In this document: positions 24,726-35,258 of the stretch, piece after piece
How positions within the stretch are numbered: the first letter of the stretch is position 1
How the letters are laid out: each line of letters begins with the position of its first letter
Assembly: GCF_000164865.1 (NCBI RefSeq)
Contig: NC_014618.1
Span: 2,790,001 to 2,854,000 of the forward strand
Direction: 5' to 3'
Length of the DNA: 64,000 nt
Origin: [Enterobacter] lignolyticus SCF1
Lineage (GTDB): Bacteria; Pseudomonadota; Gammaproteobacteria; Enterobacterales; Enterobacteriaceae
Position numbers and translations under genes: made by a program
Notes under the pieces: model-generated
What the model saw: the letters and a program-made list of their open reading frames with translations, nothing else
Databases searched by the model: none
Told to the model about the DNA's origin: nothing

Positions 24726-25400
24726 ATGCGCGTACTCGTGGTTGAGGATAACGCCCTGCTTCGCCATCACCTGAAAGTGCAGCTACAGGAATTAGGCCAC
24801 CAGGTCGATGCGGCTGAAGATGCAAAGGAAGCGGACTACTACCTGGGCGAGCACGTGCCGGATATCGCGATTGTCGATTTGGGTTTGCCGGATGAAGACG
24901 GACTGTCGATGATCCGCCGCTGGCGCAGCCACGACGTCTCGCTCCCGATCCTGGTGCTGACGGCCCGTGAAGGCTGGCAGGATAAAGTCGAGGTTCTAGG
25001 CGCCGGTGCGGACGACTATGTGACAAAACCGTTCCACATTGAAGAAGTGGCCGCGCGCATTCAGGCGCTGATGCGCCGTAACAGCGGGCTGGCTTCTCAG
25101 GTGATCACCATCCCGCCGTTTCAGGTCGACCTCTCCCGTCGCGAGCTCTCAATTCATGACGAAGTGATTAAGCTGACGGCGTTTGAATACACCATTATGG
25201 AAACGCTGATCCGCAACAGCGGCAAAGTGGTCAGCAAAGACTCCCTGATGCTGCAGCTGTACCCGGATGCCGAACTGCGCGAAAGCCACACGATTGATGT
25301 GCTGATGGGCCGCCTGCGCAAAAAAATCCAGGCGCAGTACGCGCAGGACGTGATTACAACCGTACGGGGTCAGGGCTACCTGTTCGAACTACGCGGATGA
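24726..25400 (+). CDS. phoP: Response regulator PhoP
   Basis: A 224-residue OmpR/PhoB-family regulator. The receiver domain (1-120) has the acidic pocket VVEDN, the phosphoacceptor Asp51 in IAIVDLGLPDEDG, and the Lys in DYVTKPFH. The C-terminal winged helix (about 130-222) includes LTAFEYTIMETLIRNSGKVV and the recognition region SHTIDVLMGRLRKKIQ. PhoP controls magnesium homeostasis, lipid A modification and resistance to antimicrobial peptides. GGGAGAAAAGGT precedes the ATG. Its stop overlaps the phoQ start by four bases (ATGA), so the two are translationally coupled. Confidence 0.98.
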   Translation: MRVLVVEDNALLRHHLKVQLQELGHQVDAAEDAKEADYYLGEHVPDIAIVDLGLPDEDGLSMIRRWRSHDVSLPILVLTAREGWQDKVEVLGAGADDYVTKPFHIEEVAARIQALMRRNSGLASQVITIPPFQVDLSRRELSIHDEVIKLTAFEYTIMETLIRNSGKVVSKDSLMLQLYPDAELRESHTIDVLMGRLRKKIQAQYAQDVITTVRGQGYLFELRG

Positions 25401-26860
25401 TAAAATTGCTCCGGCATATTCTGCCGCTTTCGCTGCGCGTCCGTTTTCTGCTGGCTACCGCCGCCGTTGTGCTGGTGCTTTCACTGGCCTACGGCGTAGT
25501 GGCGCTGGTCGGCTATAGCGTCAGCTTCGACAAAACCACCTTCCGCCTGCTGCGCGGCGAGAGCAACCTGTTTTATACCCTGGCGAAATGGGAAAATAAT
25601 CAGGTCACGGTCGAACTGCCGGAAAACCTCAATCTGCAAAGCCCGACCATGGCGCTGATTTACGATCAGAACGGCAAACTGCTGTGGATGCAGCGCGACG
25701 TGCCGTGGCTGATGAAGAGCATCAGCCCGGACTGGCTTAAGGCCAACGGTTTTCATGAAATCGAAGCCGACATTAACGCCTCAAAAATGCTGCTGCATGA
25801 TGACCATAAAATTCAGCAGCAGCTGCAGGATTTACACCAGCAGGACGAGGAGTCAGAGATGACCCACTCGGTGGCGGTGAATATCTACCCGGCGACATCG
25901 CGGATGCCGCAGCTCACCATTGTGGTCGTCGACACCATCCCTATTGAACTGAAACGCTCCTATATGGTGTGGAGCTGGTTTATCTACGTGCTGGCGGCCA
26001 ACCTGCTGTTGGTTATCCCGCTGCTGTGGGTGGCGGCATGGTGGAGCCTGCGGCCCATAGAGGCGCTATCAAAAGAGGTGCGAGAGCTGGAAGAGCACCA
26101 CCGCGAAGCGCTTAACCCGGAGACCACCCGCGAGCTCACCAGCCTGGTGCAGAACCTTAACCGCCTGCTGAAAAGCGAACGCGACCGCTACGACAAGTAC
26201 CGCACCACCCTTACCGACCTGACCCACAGCCTGAAAACGCCGCTGGCGGTGCTGCAAAGCACCCTGCGCTCCCTGCGCGGCAATAAGCTCACCGTCGAGG
26301 ATGCCGAACCGGTGATGCTTGAGCAAATCAGCCGTATCTCGCAGCAGATTGGTTATTACCTGCACCGGGCAAGCATGCGCAGCGGCAGTTCGCTGCTGAG
26401 CCGTGAGCTGCATCCGGTCGCCCCGCTGCTGGATAGTCTGACCTCAGCGTTGAATAAGGTCTATCAGCGCAAAGGCGTCAATATCACCCTCGATATTTCG
26501 CCGGAAATCAGCTTTGTCGGCGAACAGAACGACTTTATGGAAGTGCTGGGCAACGTGCTGGATAACGCCTGCAAATATTGCCTGGAGTTTGTCGAGGTCT
26601 CCGCCCGTCAGACCGACGATCATCTGCATATTTTCGTTGACGACGACGGTCCGGGGATCCCGCAAAGCAAGCGCGCGCTCGTGTTTGATCGCGGCCAGCG
26701 GGTCGATACGCTACGTCCCGGCCAGGGCGTCGGGCTCTCCGTCGCCAGAGAAATCGTCGATCAGTACGAAGGGAAAATCATTCCCGGCGACAGCCCGCTC
26801 GGCGGCGCCAAAATGGAGGTCATCTTTGGCCGTCAGCATCCCGACAACAAAGAGACCTGA
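25397..26860 (+). CDS. phoQ: Sensor histidine kinase PhoQ
   Basis: A 487-residue inner-membrane kinase. The first membrane helix is about residues 17-40, then a periplasmic PAS-like sensor with the acidic cluster DEESE at 150-154 that binds divalent cations or peptides, and the second helix near 193-215. The HAMP linker is followed by His277 in DLTHSLKTPLAVLQ and by the ATP-binding motifs VLDNACKYC, DDDGPGIP and GQGVGLSVA. It phosphorylates PhoP when magnesium is low, at acid pH or with cationic peptides. The gene is intact. No mgrB is present in the window. Confidence 0.98.
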   Translation: MIKLLRHILPLSLRVRFLLATAAVVLVLSLAYGVVALVGYSVSFDKTTFRLLRGESNLFYTLAKWENNQVTVELPENLNLQSPTMALIYDQNGKLLWMQRDVPWLMKSISPDWLKANGFHEIEADINASKMLLHDDHKIQQQLQDLHQQDEESEMTHSVAVNIYPATSRMPQLTIVVVDTIPIELKRSYMVWSWFIYVLAANLLLVIPLLWVAAWWSLRPIEALSKEVRELEEHHREALNPETTRELTSLVQNLNRLLKSERDRYDKYRTTLTDLTHSLKTPLAVLQSTLRSLRGNKLTVEDAEPVMLEQISRISQQIGYYLHRASMRSGSSLLSRELHPVAPLLDSLTSALNKVYQRKGVNITLDISPEISFVGEQNDFMEVLGNVLDNACKYCLEFVEVSARQTDDHLHIFVDDDGPGIPQSKRALVFDRGQRVDTLRPGQGVGLSVAREIVDQYEGKIIPGDSPLGGAKMEVIFGRQHPDNKET

Positions 26861-26874
26861 GCCAGCAATTTTCT

Positions 26875-26900
26875 CCACCGCCTGCACCGCAAGGCGGTGG
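26875..26900 (+). terminator. Hairpin after phoQ
   Basis: An 8-bp stem, CCACCGCC and GGCGGTGG, with a ten-base loop lies 15 bases after phoQ. It has no T-run, so it may only partly terminate. Confidence 0.5.
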
Positions 26901-26907
26901 TATCCGT

Positions 26908-26913
26908 TATAAT
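26908..26913 (+). promoter_or_regulatory. Probable -10 element for roxA
   Basis: A perfect TATAAT lies 33 bases before the roxA start, just after the phoQ hairpin. A -35 box is not obvious because the hairpin occupies that position. Confidence 0.5.
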
Positions 26914-26945
26914 CCCAACAGAACCTGCCTGTGGAATATAACATT

Positions 26946-28067
26946 ATGGATTATCACTTAACGCTCAACTGGCCCGACTTTATCGAACGCTACTGGCAAA
27001 AACGCCCGGTAGTGCTGAAGCGCGGCTTTAACAATTTCGTCGACCCGATCACCCCTGACGAACTGGCCGGACTGGCGATGGAAAACGAAGTCGACAGCCG
27101 CCTGGTCAGCCATCTCGACGGCAAATGGCAGGTGAGCCATGGGCCCTTTGAAAGCTACGATCACCTGGGTGAAAACAACTGGTCGCTGCTGGTGCAGGCG
27201 GTAAACCACTGGCATGAGCCCACGGCGGCGCTGATGCGTCCGTTCCGCGCTCTGCCGGACTGGCGCATGGACGATCTGATGGTCTCCTTTTCCGTGCCCG
27301 GCGGCGGCGTGGGCCCGCATCTCGATCAGTATGACGTCTTTATCATTCAGGGAACCGGCCGCCGCCGCTGGCGCGTGGGCGAAAAGGCGCCTCTGAAGCA
27401 GCACTGCCCGCACCCGGACCTGCTGCAGGTCGACCCGTTTGACGCCATCATCGACGAAGAGATGGAGCCGGGCGATATCCTCTATATTCCACCGGGATTC
27501 CCGCACGAAGGCTATTCGCTGGAGAACTCGCTCAACTATTCCGTCGGCTTCCGCGCGCCGAGCGGTAAAGAGCTCATCAGCAGCTTTGCCGACTACGTGC
27601 TGCAGCGCGAGCTCGGCACCCACCGCTACAGCGACCCGGACGTACCGTCCCGCGAGCACCCGGCGGATATCCTGCCCCAGGAGCTGGATCGTCTGCGCGA
27701 TATGATGCTGGGATTAATCCAGCAGCCGGAGCAGTTTAAGCAGTGGTTTGGCGAATTTGTCAGCCAGTCGCGCCACGAGCTCGACGTTGCGCCGCCGGAA
27801 CCGCCCTACCAGCCGGATGAAATTTATGACGTGCTCAGACAGGGGGATAAGCTGGTGCGCCTCGGCGGCCTGCGCGTGCTGCGCATTGCCGATGACGTCT
27901 TTGTTAACGGCGAGAAAATCGACTCTCCGCACCGTCCGGCCCTGGAGGCGCTGGCCAGCCATATCGTGCTGGGCGAAGACCACTTCGGCGATGCGCTGGA
28001 AGACCCGTCGTTCCTCGCCATGCTTGCCGCGCTGGTCAACAGCGGCTACTGGTTCTTCGAGGATTAA
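26946..28067 (+). CDS. roxA: 50S ribosomal protein uL16 arginine hydroxylase
   Basis: A 373-residue JmjC-type 2-oxoglutarate/Fe(II) oxygenase (YcfD) that hydroxylates an arginine of ribosomal protein uL16. The iron-binding HxD is in GPHLDQYDVFIIQGTGRR and the distal His in ILYIPPGFPHEGY. The C-terminal winged-helix-like region ends FLAMLAALVNSGYWFFED, as in E. coli. The start ATG at 26946 (MDYHLTLNWPDF) is chosen over 26931 by comparison with the known N-terminus. It keeps its E. coli position next to phoPQ and is convergent to pepT. Confidence 0.96.
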   Translation: MDYHLTLNWPDFIERYWQKRPVVLKRGFNNFVDPITPDELAGLAMENEVDSRLVSHLDGKWQVSHGPFESYDHLGENNWSLLVQAVNHWHEPTAALMRPFRALPDWRMDDLMVSFSVPGGGVGPHLDQYDVFIIQGTGRRRWRVGEKAPLKQHCPHPDLLQVDPFDAIIDEEMEPGDILYIPPGFPHEGYSLENSLNYSVGFRAPSGKELISSFADYVLQRELGTHRYSDPDVPSREHPADILPQELDRLRDMMLGLIQQPEQFKQWFGEFVSQSRHELDVAPPEPPYQPDEIYDVLRQGDKLVRLGGLRVLRIADDVFVNGEKIDSPHRPALEALASHIVLGEDHFGDALEDPSFLAMLAALVNSGYWFFED

Positions 28068-28078
28068 TTGACGTATGT

Positions 28079-28163
28079 GGCCGGGCGGCACTGCGTTTGC
28101 CCGGCCTGCATGATGTGCGGAACCATTGGCCGGGTAAGGCAAAGCCGCTACCCGGCTTTTTTT
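28079..28163. repeat. Pair of REP-like palindromes with terminator
   Basis: Two imperfect palindromes lie between convergent roxA and pepT: GGCCGGGC/GCCCGGCC (28079-28106) and GCCGGGTA/TACCCGGC (28129-28156). The sequences resemble enterobacterial REP elements in a small BIME arrangement. The second is followed by TTTTTTTT and can act as the roxA terminator. Confidence 0.75.
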
Positions 28164-28167
28164 AGCG

Positions 28168-29391
28168 CTACTGCTTCGCCGCCAGCGCGGCGATTCGCAC
28201 GATCACCTGAACGGCTTTTTCCATTCCTTCCAGTGTCACAAACTCGTGTTTGCCGTGGTAGTTATAGCCGCCGGTAAACAGGTTCGGACACGGTAATCCC
28301 ATAAATGAAAGCTGCGCGCCGTCGGTGCCGCCGCGAATCGGCTTCAGCTGCGGTTCGATATCGCAATCGCGCATCGCCTGCTGGGCGATGTCGAGAATAT
28401 GCGGATACTCCATCACCTTTTCGCGCATGTTGTAGTAGCTGTCTTCGATGATAAGCTCGATATAGCAGTCCGGGTGCAGCCCTTTACCCACCTTCCTGGC
28501 AATCTCCATCATCTTGCGCTTGCGGGCTTCGAACTGCTTGCGGTCAAAATCGCGAATGATGTAGTGCATCTCCGCGCGATCGACGCTGCCCTTCATGCTG
28601 GTCAGATGGAAGAAGCCCTCATAGCCCTCCGTATGCTCCGGGCTCTCGTCGGCCGGAACTTCCGCATGGATACGGGAGGCCAGCGACAGCGCGTTGACCA
28701 TCACGCCCTTTGCCGTGCCGGGGTGCACGTTGTTGCCGACTATTTTGATAGTGACCGACGCGGCGTTGAAGTTTTCATACTCCAGTTCGCCAACGCCGCC
28801 GCCGTCAACGGTGTACGCCCAGCGCGCGTCAAACGCCTCAACGTCGAAATGCTTCGCCCCTTTGCCGACCTCTTCGTCCGGCGTAAAGGCCACGCGAATG
28901 TCGCCATGGGGAATATTCTTCGCTTTCAGCACCGCCAGCGCGGTCATGATTTCGGCGACGCCGGCCTTATCGTCCGCGCCGAGCAGCGTTTTGCCGTCGG
29001 TGGTGATAAGCGTATGCCCTAACAGCTGATGCAGCACCGGGAACATCACCGGCGACAGCACCTCATCGCCGATGCCCAGCGCGATATCGCCGCCGCGGTA
29101 GTTCTCGACGATCTGCGGATTGACGTTTTTACCGCTGAAATCCGGTGAGGTATCGACATGAGAAATGAAGCCAATCGGCGGAATATCGCCCGCGACGTTG
29201 GCAGGCAGCGTCGCCATCACCGTGCCTTTCTCACTCAGGGTGACATTCACCAGCCCCATCTCTTCCAGCTGGCTTTTGAGCAAACGCAACAGTTTCCATT
29301 GTCCCTCGGTGCTCGGCACCTGGCGGACGCCCGGCTTCGACTGCGTATCCAGAGAAACGTACTGCAAAAAACGCTCAAGTAATTTATCCAT
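28168..29391 (-). CDS. pepT: Peptidase T, aminotripeptidase
   Basis: A 407-residue M20 zinc metallopeptidase that removes the N-terminal residue of tripeptides in the cytoplasm. The metal-binding signature appears as PIGFISHVDTSPDFSGKNV, LLGADDKAGVAEIMT and VAFTPDEEVGKGAKHFD, and the dimerisation domain includes NVHPGTAKGVMVNALSLA. RGGTDGAQLSFMGLPCPNLF near the end is also diagnostic. Length is that of E. coli PepT. It is divergent from potABCD and convergent with roxA. FNR control is known in E. coli; only a half-site-like TTGAT can be seen upstream. Confidence 0.97.
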   Translation of the reverse strand: MDKLLERFLQYVSLDTQSKPGVRQVPSTEGQWKLLRLLKSQLEEMGLVNVTLSEKGTVMATLPANVAGDIPPIGFISHVDTSPDFSGKNVNPQIVENYRGGDIALGIGDEVLSPVMFPVLHQLLGHTLITTDGKTLLGADDKAGVAEIMTALAVLKAKNIPHGDIRVAFTPDEEVGKGAKHFDVEAFDARWAYTVDGGGVGELEYENFNAASVTIKIVGNNVHPGTAKGVMVNALSLASRIHAEVPADESPEHTEGYEGFFHLTSMKGSVDRAEMHYIIRDFDRKQFEARKRKMMEIARKVGKGLHPDCYIELIIEDSYYNMREKVMEYPHILDIAQQAMRDCDIEPQLKPIRGGTDGAQLSFMGLPCPNLFTGGYNYHGKHEFVTLEGMEKAVQVIVRIAALAAKQ

Positions 29392-29634
29392 GTAGTCACC
29401 CTCACTTTTTGTGACAACATTATCAATAAGCGTGAAAGCACAAATATTGCGTCAGGTCACTTTTAGCCCGGCAAACGGGAATTATTTTGTCGCGAGCTTT
29501 AAAGGTAGCGCATCAGGACTCGCAAAGATTGGCGATTTCAGAGGATTGCCGTAGAATGCCTGCCCTTGATATGTGCCAAACCCAAAAGGTGGTTAAACAC
29601 AAACCCCGTAACGGCAGCCATCCGTTGCGTCTAC

Positions 29635-30754
<1,120 letters not shown>

Positions 30755-30771
<17 letters not shown>

Positions 30772-31612
30772 ATTCCAGAATGTGGTGATCGCCACGATCG
30801 TCGGTTGGCTTGTGCTGTTCGTCTTTTTGCCCAACCTGATGATCATCGCCACCAGCTTCCTGACCCGCGACGACATAAGCTTCGTCCAGCTGGTCTTCAC
30901 GCTGGAAAACTACGCGCGCCTGCTCGATCCGCTCTATGTTGAGGTGCTGCTGCACTCGCTCAATATGGCGCTGGTGGCAACCGTGGCCTGCCTGGCGCTC
31001 GGCTACCCTTTCGCCTGGTTTCTGGCAAGGCTGCCGAAGAAAGTGCGCCCGCTGCTGCTGTTCCTGCTGATTGTCCCCTTCTGGACCAACTCGCTTATCC
31101 GTATCTACGGGCTGAAGATTTTTCTCAGCACCAAAGGCTACCTCAACGAGTTTCTGCTGTGGCTGGGCGTTATCGATACGCCGATTCGCATCATGTTCAC
31201 CCCCGGGGCGGTGATTATCGGCCTCGTCTACATCCTTCTGCCGTTTATGGTGATGCCGCTTTACTCCAGCATTGAAAAGCTGGATAAGCCGCTGCTGGAG
31301 GCGGCCAAAGACCTGGGCGCCAGCAGGCTGCAGACCTTTACGCGCATCATCATTCCGTTGACGATGCCGGGGATTATCGCCGGCTGTCTGCTGGTGATGC
31401 TGCCGGCGATGGGGCTGTTCTACGTCTCCGACCTGATGGGCGGCGCAAAAAATCTGCTTATCGGCAACGTGATTAAAAGCCAGTTCCTCAATATTCGCGA
31501 CTGGCCGTTCGGCGCGGCGACCAGCATCACCCTGACCGTGGTGATGGGCCTGATGCTGCTGGTGTACTGGCGCGCTTCTCGTCTGCTGAATAGAAAGGTG
31601 GAGCTGGAATGA
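30755..31612 (+). CDS. potB: Spermidine/putrescine ABC transporter permease PotB
   Basis: A 285-residue permease with six predicted membrane helices, starting MKNTSKFQNVVIATIVGW. The cytoplasmic coupling loop that contacts the ATPase is EAAKDLGASRLQTFTRIIIPLTMPG, the EAA motif of ABC permeases. It forms the membrane channel with PotC. It overlaps potA at the start and potC at the end (ATGA overlap at 31609), so the operon is tightly coupled. Confidence 0.97.
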
Positions 31613-32400
31613 TCGGAAAACTGCTTCGCGGCAGCTTCATGACTGCCATCTACGCCTACCTGTATATCCCGATCATTATTCTGATCGTCAACTCGTTTAA
31701 CAGCTCGCGTTTTGGTATCAACTGGCAGGGATTTTCCACACAGTGGTACAGCCTGCTGATGAACAACGACAGCCTGCTGCAGGCGGCGCAGCACTCGCTG
31801 ACGATGGCGGTGTTTTCCGCCACTTTTGCGACGCTGATTGGCTCACTTACCGCCGTGGCGCTCTATCGCTACCGCTTTCGCGGTAAACCGTTCGTCAGCG
31901 GAATGCTGTTTGTGGTGATGATGTCGCCGGATATCGTGATGGCCATCTCCCTGCTGGTGCTGTTTATGCTGCTTGGCGTACAGCTCGGCTTCTGGTCGCT
32001 GCTGTTTTCGCACATTACCTTCTGCCTGCCGTTTGTGGTGATAACGGTCTATTCGCGCCTGAAAGGGTTTGACGTGCGGATGCTGGAAGCGGCGAAAGAT
32101 CTGGGCGCCAGCGAGATAACCATTCTGCGGAAAATTATTCTGCCACTGGCGATGCCCGCGGTCGCCGCCGGGTGGCTGCTGAGCTTTACCCTGTCGATGG
32201 ACGATGTAGTGGTGTCGTCCTTCGTCACCGGCCCTGGCTACGAAATCCTGCCGCTAAAAATTTACTCTATGGTCAAAGTCGGCGTTTCACCCGAGGTGAA
32301 CGCGCTGGCGACCATCCTGCTGGTACTGTCGCTGGTGATGGTGATTGCCAGCCAGGTTGTTGCTCGTGATAAAACAAAATCTCAGAGGACATCAAAATGA
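31609..32400 (+). CDS. potC: Spermidine/putrescine ABC transporter permease PotC
   Basis: A 263-residue permease with six predicted membrane helices, starting MIGKLLRGSFMTAIYAYLYIP. The EAA motif is EAAKDLGASEITILRKIILP, paralogous to that of PotB. It pairs with PotB to form the polyamine channel. It overlaps both neighbours by four bases. Length and sequence follow E. coli PotC, with nothing unusual. Confidence 0.97.
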   Translation: MIGKLLRGSFMTAIYAYLYIPIIILIVNSFNSSRFGINWQGFSTQWYSLLMNNDSLLQAAQHSLTMAVFSATFATLIGSLTAVALYRYRFRGKPFVSGMLFVVMMSPDIVMAISLLVLFMLLGVQLGFWSLLFSHITFCLPFVVITVYSRLKGFDVRMLEAAKDLGASEITILRKIILPLAMPAVAAGWLLSFTLSMDDVVVSSFVTGPGYEILPLKIYSMVKVGVSPEVNALATILLVLSLVMVIASQVVARDKTKSQRTSK

Positions 32401-33431
32401 AAAAAATGCTTGCCGCTGCGGCGCTGGTGCTCGGTATGGGCGCGGCGCACGCCGATGACAGCAAAACGCTCTACTTCTACAACTGGACGGAGTACGTACC
32501 GCCGGGGCTGCTGGAGCAGTTCACCAAAGAGACCGGCATTAAGGTTATCTACTCGACCTACGAGTCGAATGAAACCATGTACGCCAAGCTCAAGACCTAC
32601 AAAGAAGGCGCCTACGATCTGGTCGTGCCGTCCACCTACTTTGTCGACAAAATGCGCAAAGAGGGGATGATCCAAAAGATAGACAAGAGCAAGCTCAGCA
32701 ACTTCAGCAACCTCGACCCGCAGATGCTCAACAAGCCGTTTGACCCGAATAACGACTACTCCATTCCGTACATCTGGGGGGCGACGGCGATTGGCGTGAA
32801 CCGCGACGCTATCGACCCGAAAACCGTCACCAGCTGGGCCGACCTGTGGAAACCGGAGTATAAAGGCAGCCTGCTGCTGACCGACGACGCGCGCGAAGTG
32901 TTCCAGATGGCGCTGCGCAAATTGGGCTACTCGGGCAATACCACCGACCCGAAAGAGATTGAAGCGGCGTATAAAGAGCTGCAGAAGCTGATGCCGAACG
33001 TTGCGGCGTTCAACTCTGATAACCCGGCTAACCCGTATATGGAAGGGGAGGTCAACCTCGGCATGGTGTGGAACGGTTCGGCGTTTGTCGCCCGCCAGGC
33101 CGGAACGCCGCTGGAGGTCGTGTGGCCGAAAGAAGGCGGGATCTTCTGGATGGACAGCCTGGCTATCCCGGCGAATGCGAAGAACGTCGACGGCGCCCTG
33201 AAGCTGATTAACTTCCTGCTGCGCCCGGATGTGGCGAAACAGGTGGCGGAAACCATCGGCTACCCGACGCCGAACCTGGCGGCGCGTAAACTGCTGGCGC
33301 CGAAAATCGCCAACGATAAAACGCTGTACCCGGATGCCGAAACCATCGAGCACGGCGAGTGGCAAAACGACGTCGGCGACGCCAGCCGCATCTATGAAGA
33401 CTATTACCAGAAGCTGAAAGCAGGACGGTAA
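32397..33431 (+). CDS. potD: Spermidine/putrescine periplasmic binding protein
   Basis: A 344-residue binding protein. A signal peptide of 19 residues (MKKMLAAAALVLGMGAAHA) is followed by the mature DDSKTLYFYNWTEYVPPGLLE. Ligand-binding aromatic and acidic residues of PotD are recognisable in LYFYNWTEY, the IPYIWGATAIGVN segment and the NLGMVWNGSAF segment. It delivers spermidine, and less well putrescine, to PotBC. It is last in the operon and followed by a strong terminator. It is a few residues shorter than E. coli PotD. Confidence 0.97.
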   Translation: MKKMLAAAALVLGMGAAHADDSKTLYFYNWTEYVPPGLLEQFTKETGIKVIYSTYESNETMYAKLKTYKEGAYDLVVPSTYFVDKMRKEGMIQKIDKSKLSNFSNLDPQMLNKPFDPNNDYSIPYIWGATAIGVNRDAIDPKTVTSWADLWKPEYKGSLLLTDDAREVFQMALRKLGYSGNTTDPKEIEAAYKELQKLMPNVAAFNSDNPANPYMEGEVNLGMVWNGSAFVARQAGTPLEVVWPKEGGIFWMDSLAIPANAKNVDGALKLINFLLRPDVAKQVAETIGYPTPNLAARKLLAPKIANDKTLYPDAETIEHGEWQNDVGDASRIYEDYYQKLKAGR

Positions 33432-33437
33432 CAGACA

Positions 33438-33468
33438 AAAGCGGAGCCACCTGGCTCCGCTTTTTTTT
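33438..33468. terminator. Bidirectional terminator potD/cobB
   Basis: The stem GCGGAGCC and GGCTCCGC, extended by A and T runs, has loop ACCT and is followed by TTTTTTTT on the plus strand. On the minus strand it follows the cobB stop and is flanked by TTTT. Confidence 0.9.
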
Positions 33469-33470
33469 AC

Positions 33471-34289
33471 TTACAGCTCCTGCAGGAGCTTATCGATAAA
33501 GGCCGGCACCACGTCACTGGCCAGACCGTAGTGCTTCTCCTCAAACTCGCTGCCGACCTGGCTTGGCTCGAGGTTCAGCTCCACCGTATGCGCGCCGTGC
33601 AGCCGGGCCTCATGAACAAACCCGGCGGCGGGATAGACATGGCCCGAGGTGCCGATAGCGATAAAAATATCGGCCGTCGCCAGCGCGCCGTAGATGTCGT
33701 CCATGCCCAGCGGCATTTCGCCAAACCACACCACATGCGGACGCAGCGGCGCCGGAAACTGGCAGCAGTGGCAGCGGTCGTCGGTGGTGACATCGCCCGT
33801 CCACTCCAGCACCTGGCCGCTCCAGGAGCAGCGAACCTTCAGCAGCTCGCCGTGCATGTGGATGATGCGCTGATTGCCGGCCCGCTCATGCAGGTTGTCG
33901 ATGTTTTGCGTCACCAGCAGGAAATGGTCGCCGAGCGCCGCTTCCAACCGCGCCAGCGCCTGATGCGCCGGGTTAGGCGCAATCTCCGGCTGCTGCAGCT
34001 GGCGGCGGCGCGCGTTGTAGAACGCCTGCACCAGCGCCGGATCGCGGGCAAAGCCCTCCGGCGTCGCCACATCCTCTACCCGATGCTCTTCCCACAGGCC
34101 GTCCGCCGCGCGGAAGGTGCGGATCCCGGATTCGGCGGAGATACCCGCCCCCGTCAGCACGACGACTCTGGGTTTATCAAGCGTCTCAGGCACCCGGTCT
34201 CTGAAAAAAATCCGCTGGCGCAGACGTTCACGCAGCCGACGTTTATTACGGCGAAAACGACTGAGTCGATGTTGGCGGCGCGACAGCAT
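33471..34289 (-). CDS. cobB: NAD-dependent protein deacylase CobB
   Basis: A 272-residue sirtuin. NAD-binding motifs are VVLTGAGISAESGIRTFRA and TQNIDNLHERAG, the catalytic His is in IIHMHGELL, and the zinc cysteines are in VRCSWSG and CHCCQF. IGTSGHVYPAAGFVHEA is also typical. It removes acetyl and succinyl groups from many metabolic enzymes. The start MLSRRQHRLSRFRRN at 34289 has AAAGGGG upstream; the longer frame to 34370 overlaps nagK. It forms an operon with nagK, 13 bases apart, as in E. coli. Confidence 0.96.
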   Translation of the reverse strand: MLSRRQHRLSRFRRNKRRLRERLRQRIFFRDRVPETLDKPRVVVLTGAGISAESGIRTFRAADGLWEEHRVEDVATPEGFARDPALVQAFYNARRRQLQQPEIAPNPAHQALARLEAALGDHFLLVTQNIDNLHERAGNQRIIHMHGELLKVRCSWSGQVLEWTGDVTTDDRCHCCQFPAPLRPHVVWFGEMPLGMDDIYGALATADIFIAIGTSGHVYPAAGFVHEARLHGAHTVELNLEPSQVGSEFEEKHYGLASDVVPAFIDKLLQEL

Positions 34290-34302
34290 AATAGCCCCTT
34301 TG

Positions 34303-35214
34303 TTAGTCAGTAAGGTGAAGGAACGCAGCGCCGCGCATTCCTCCGGCATCGCCATGACGCGCCCGCTCAATGCGGGGAACGCGCGCGACGGATAACAGAT
34401 GGCGCGGCAGTCGTCCCGCCAGCCCGTCGGTTATGGCGCTAAAGTTAGACAAACCGCCGCCGATCACCACTAAATCCGGGTCGACAATGGTCAGAATATT
34501 ACCAAGACACACGGCCAGCAAATCAAGATAGCGCTCAACGTGGGCGCGGGCCTTTGCGTCCCCCAGCTCCCAGAGCGCGACGATCTCCGGCGACGACAGA
34601 GGCTGCTGGTAATAGTGTTCGTACAGCCAGGCGAAACCGCGGCCGGAAAGGTAGTTCTCGATACAGCCCAGCTGCCCGCAGCCGCAGCGGGTCAGCGGAA
34701 AATCACGCCCCACCACCTCCAGCGCATCGACCGGCAGGCGGATATGGCCAAATTCGCCGGTAATATAGCTATGCCCGGTAATCGATTTTCCGTTCAGCAC
34801 AATGCCGCCGCCGACGCCGGTCCCCAGAATCAGCCCCATCACCAGCGAATAGCGGGTGAACTCGTCATCCCAGGCTTCCGACAGCGCGAAGCAGTTGGCA
34901 TCGTTATCCAGGCGAACATCGCGCCCGAGACGGGCGCTAAGGTCGGCGCGCAGCGGCCTGCCGCTGGCGGCGGGAACATTGGCGGCATACAGCGTGCCGT
35001 CGGCGGTTTCCGGCATCCCCGGAATACCAATGCCGACGCTCCCCTGCCCGCCGAAGCGCGCATCCGCTTCGGCGACAAGGCTCACGACGGCCTGCAGGAA
35101 TGATTCGTAGCTGTCGCGCGGCGTGGGAACGCGTTTTTCCCACTGTAAACGCCGCTGCCCGTCAAACACGCCCAGCGCAATTTTGCTGCCGCCAATGTCA
35201 AATCCGTAATACAT
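34303..35214 (-). CDS. nagK: N-acetyl-D-glucosamine kinase
   Basis: A 303-residue ROK-family sugar kinase that phosphorylates GlcNAc recovered from peptidoglycan recycling. Visible are the phosphate motif YYGFDIGGSKIALGVF, the catalytic Asp in DVRLDNDANCFALSEAW, the adenosine motif LILGTGVGGGIVLNGK, and the zinc-binding CGCGQLGCIENYLSGRG. Length matches E. coli NagK. It lies between lolE and cobB on the same strand, in the E. coli order. NagZ, which feeds the same recycling pathway, is also in this window. Confidence 0.97.
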   Translation of the reverse strand: MYYGFDIGGSKIALGVFDGQRRLQWEKRVPTPRDSYESFLQAVVSLVAEADARFGGQGSVGIGIPGMPETADGTLYAANVPAASGRPLRADLSARLGRDVRLDNDANCFALSEAWDDEFTRYSLVMGLILGTGVGGGIVLNGKSITGHSYITGEFGHIRLPVDALEVVGRDFPLTRCGCGQLGCIENYLSGRGFAWLYEHYYQQPLSSPEIVALWELGDAKARAHVERYLDLLAVCLGNILTIVDPDLVVIGGGLSNFSAITDGLAGRLPRHLLSVARVPRIERARHGDAGGMRGAAFLHLTD

Positions 35215-35258
35215 AACAGTAATTCCTCTTTTCGGCTGAACCCAGCCGTGACGGTAAA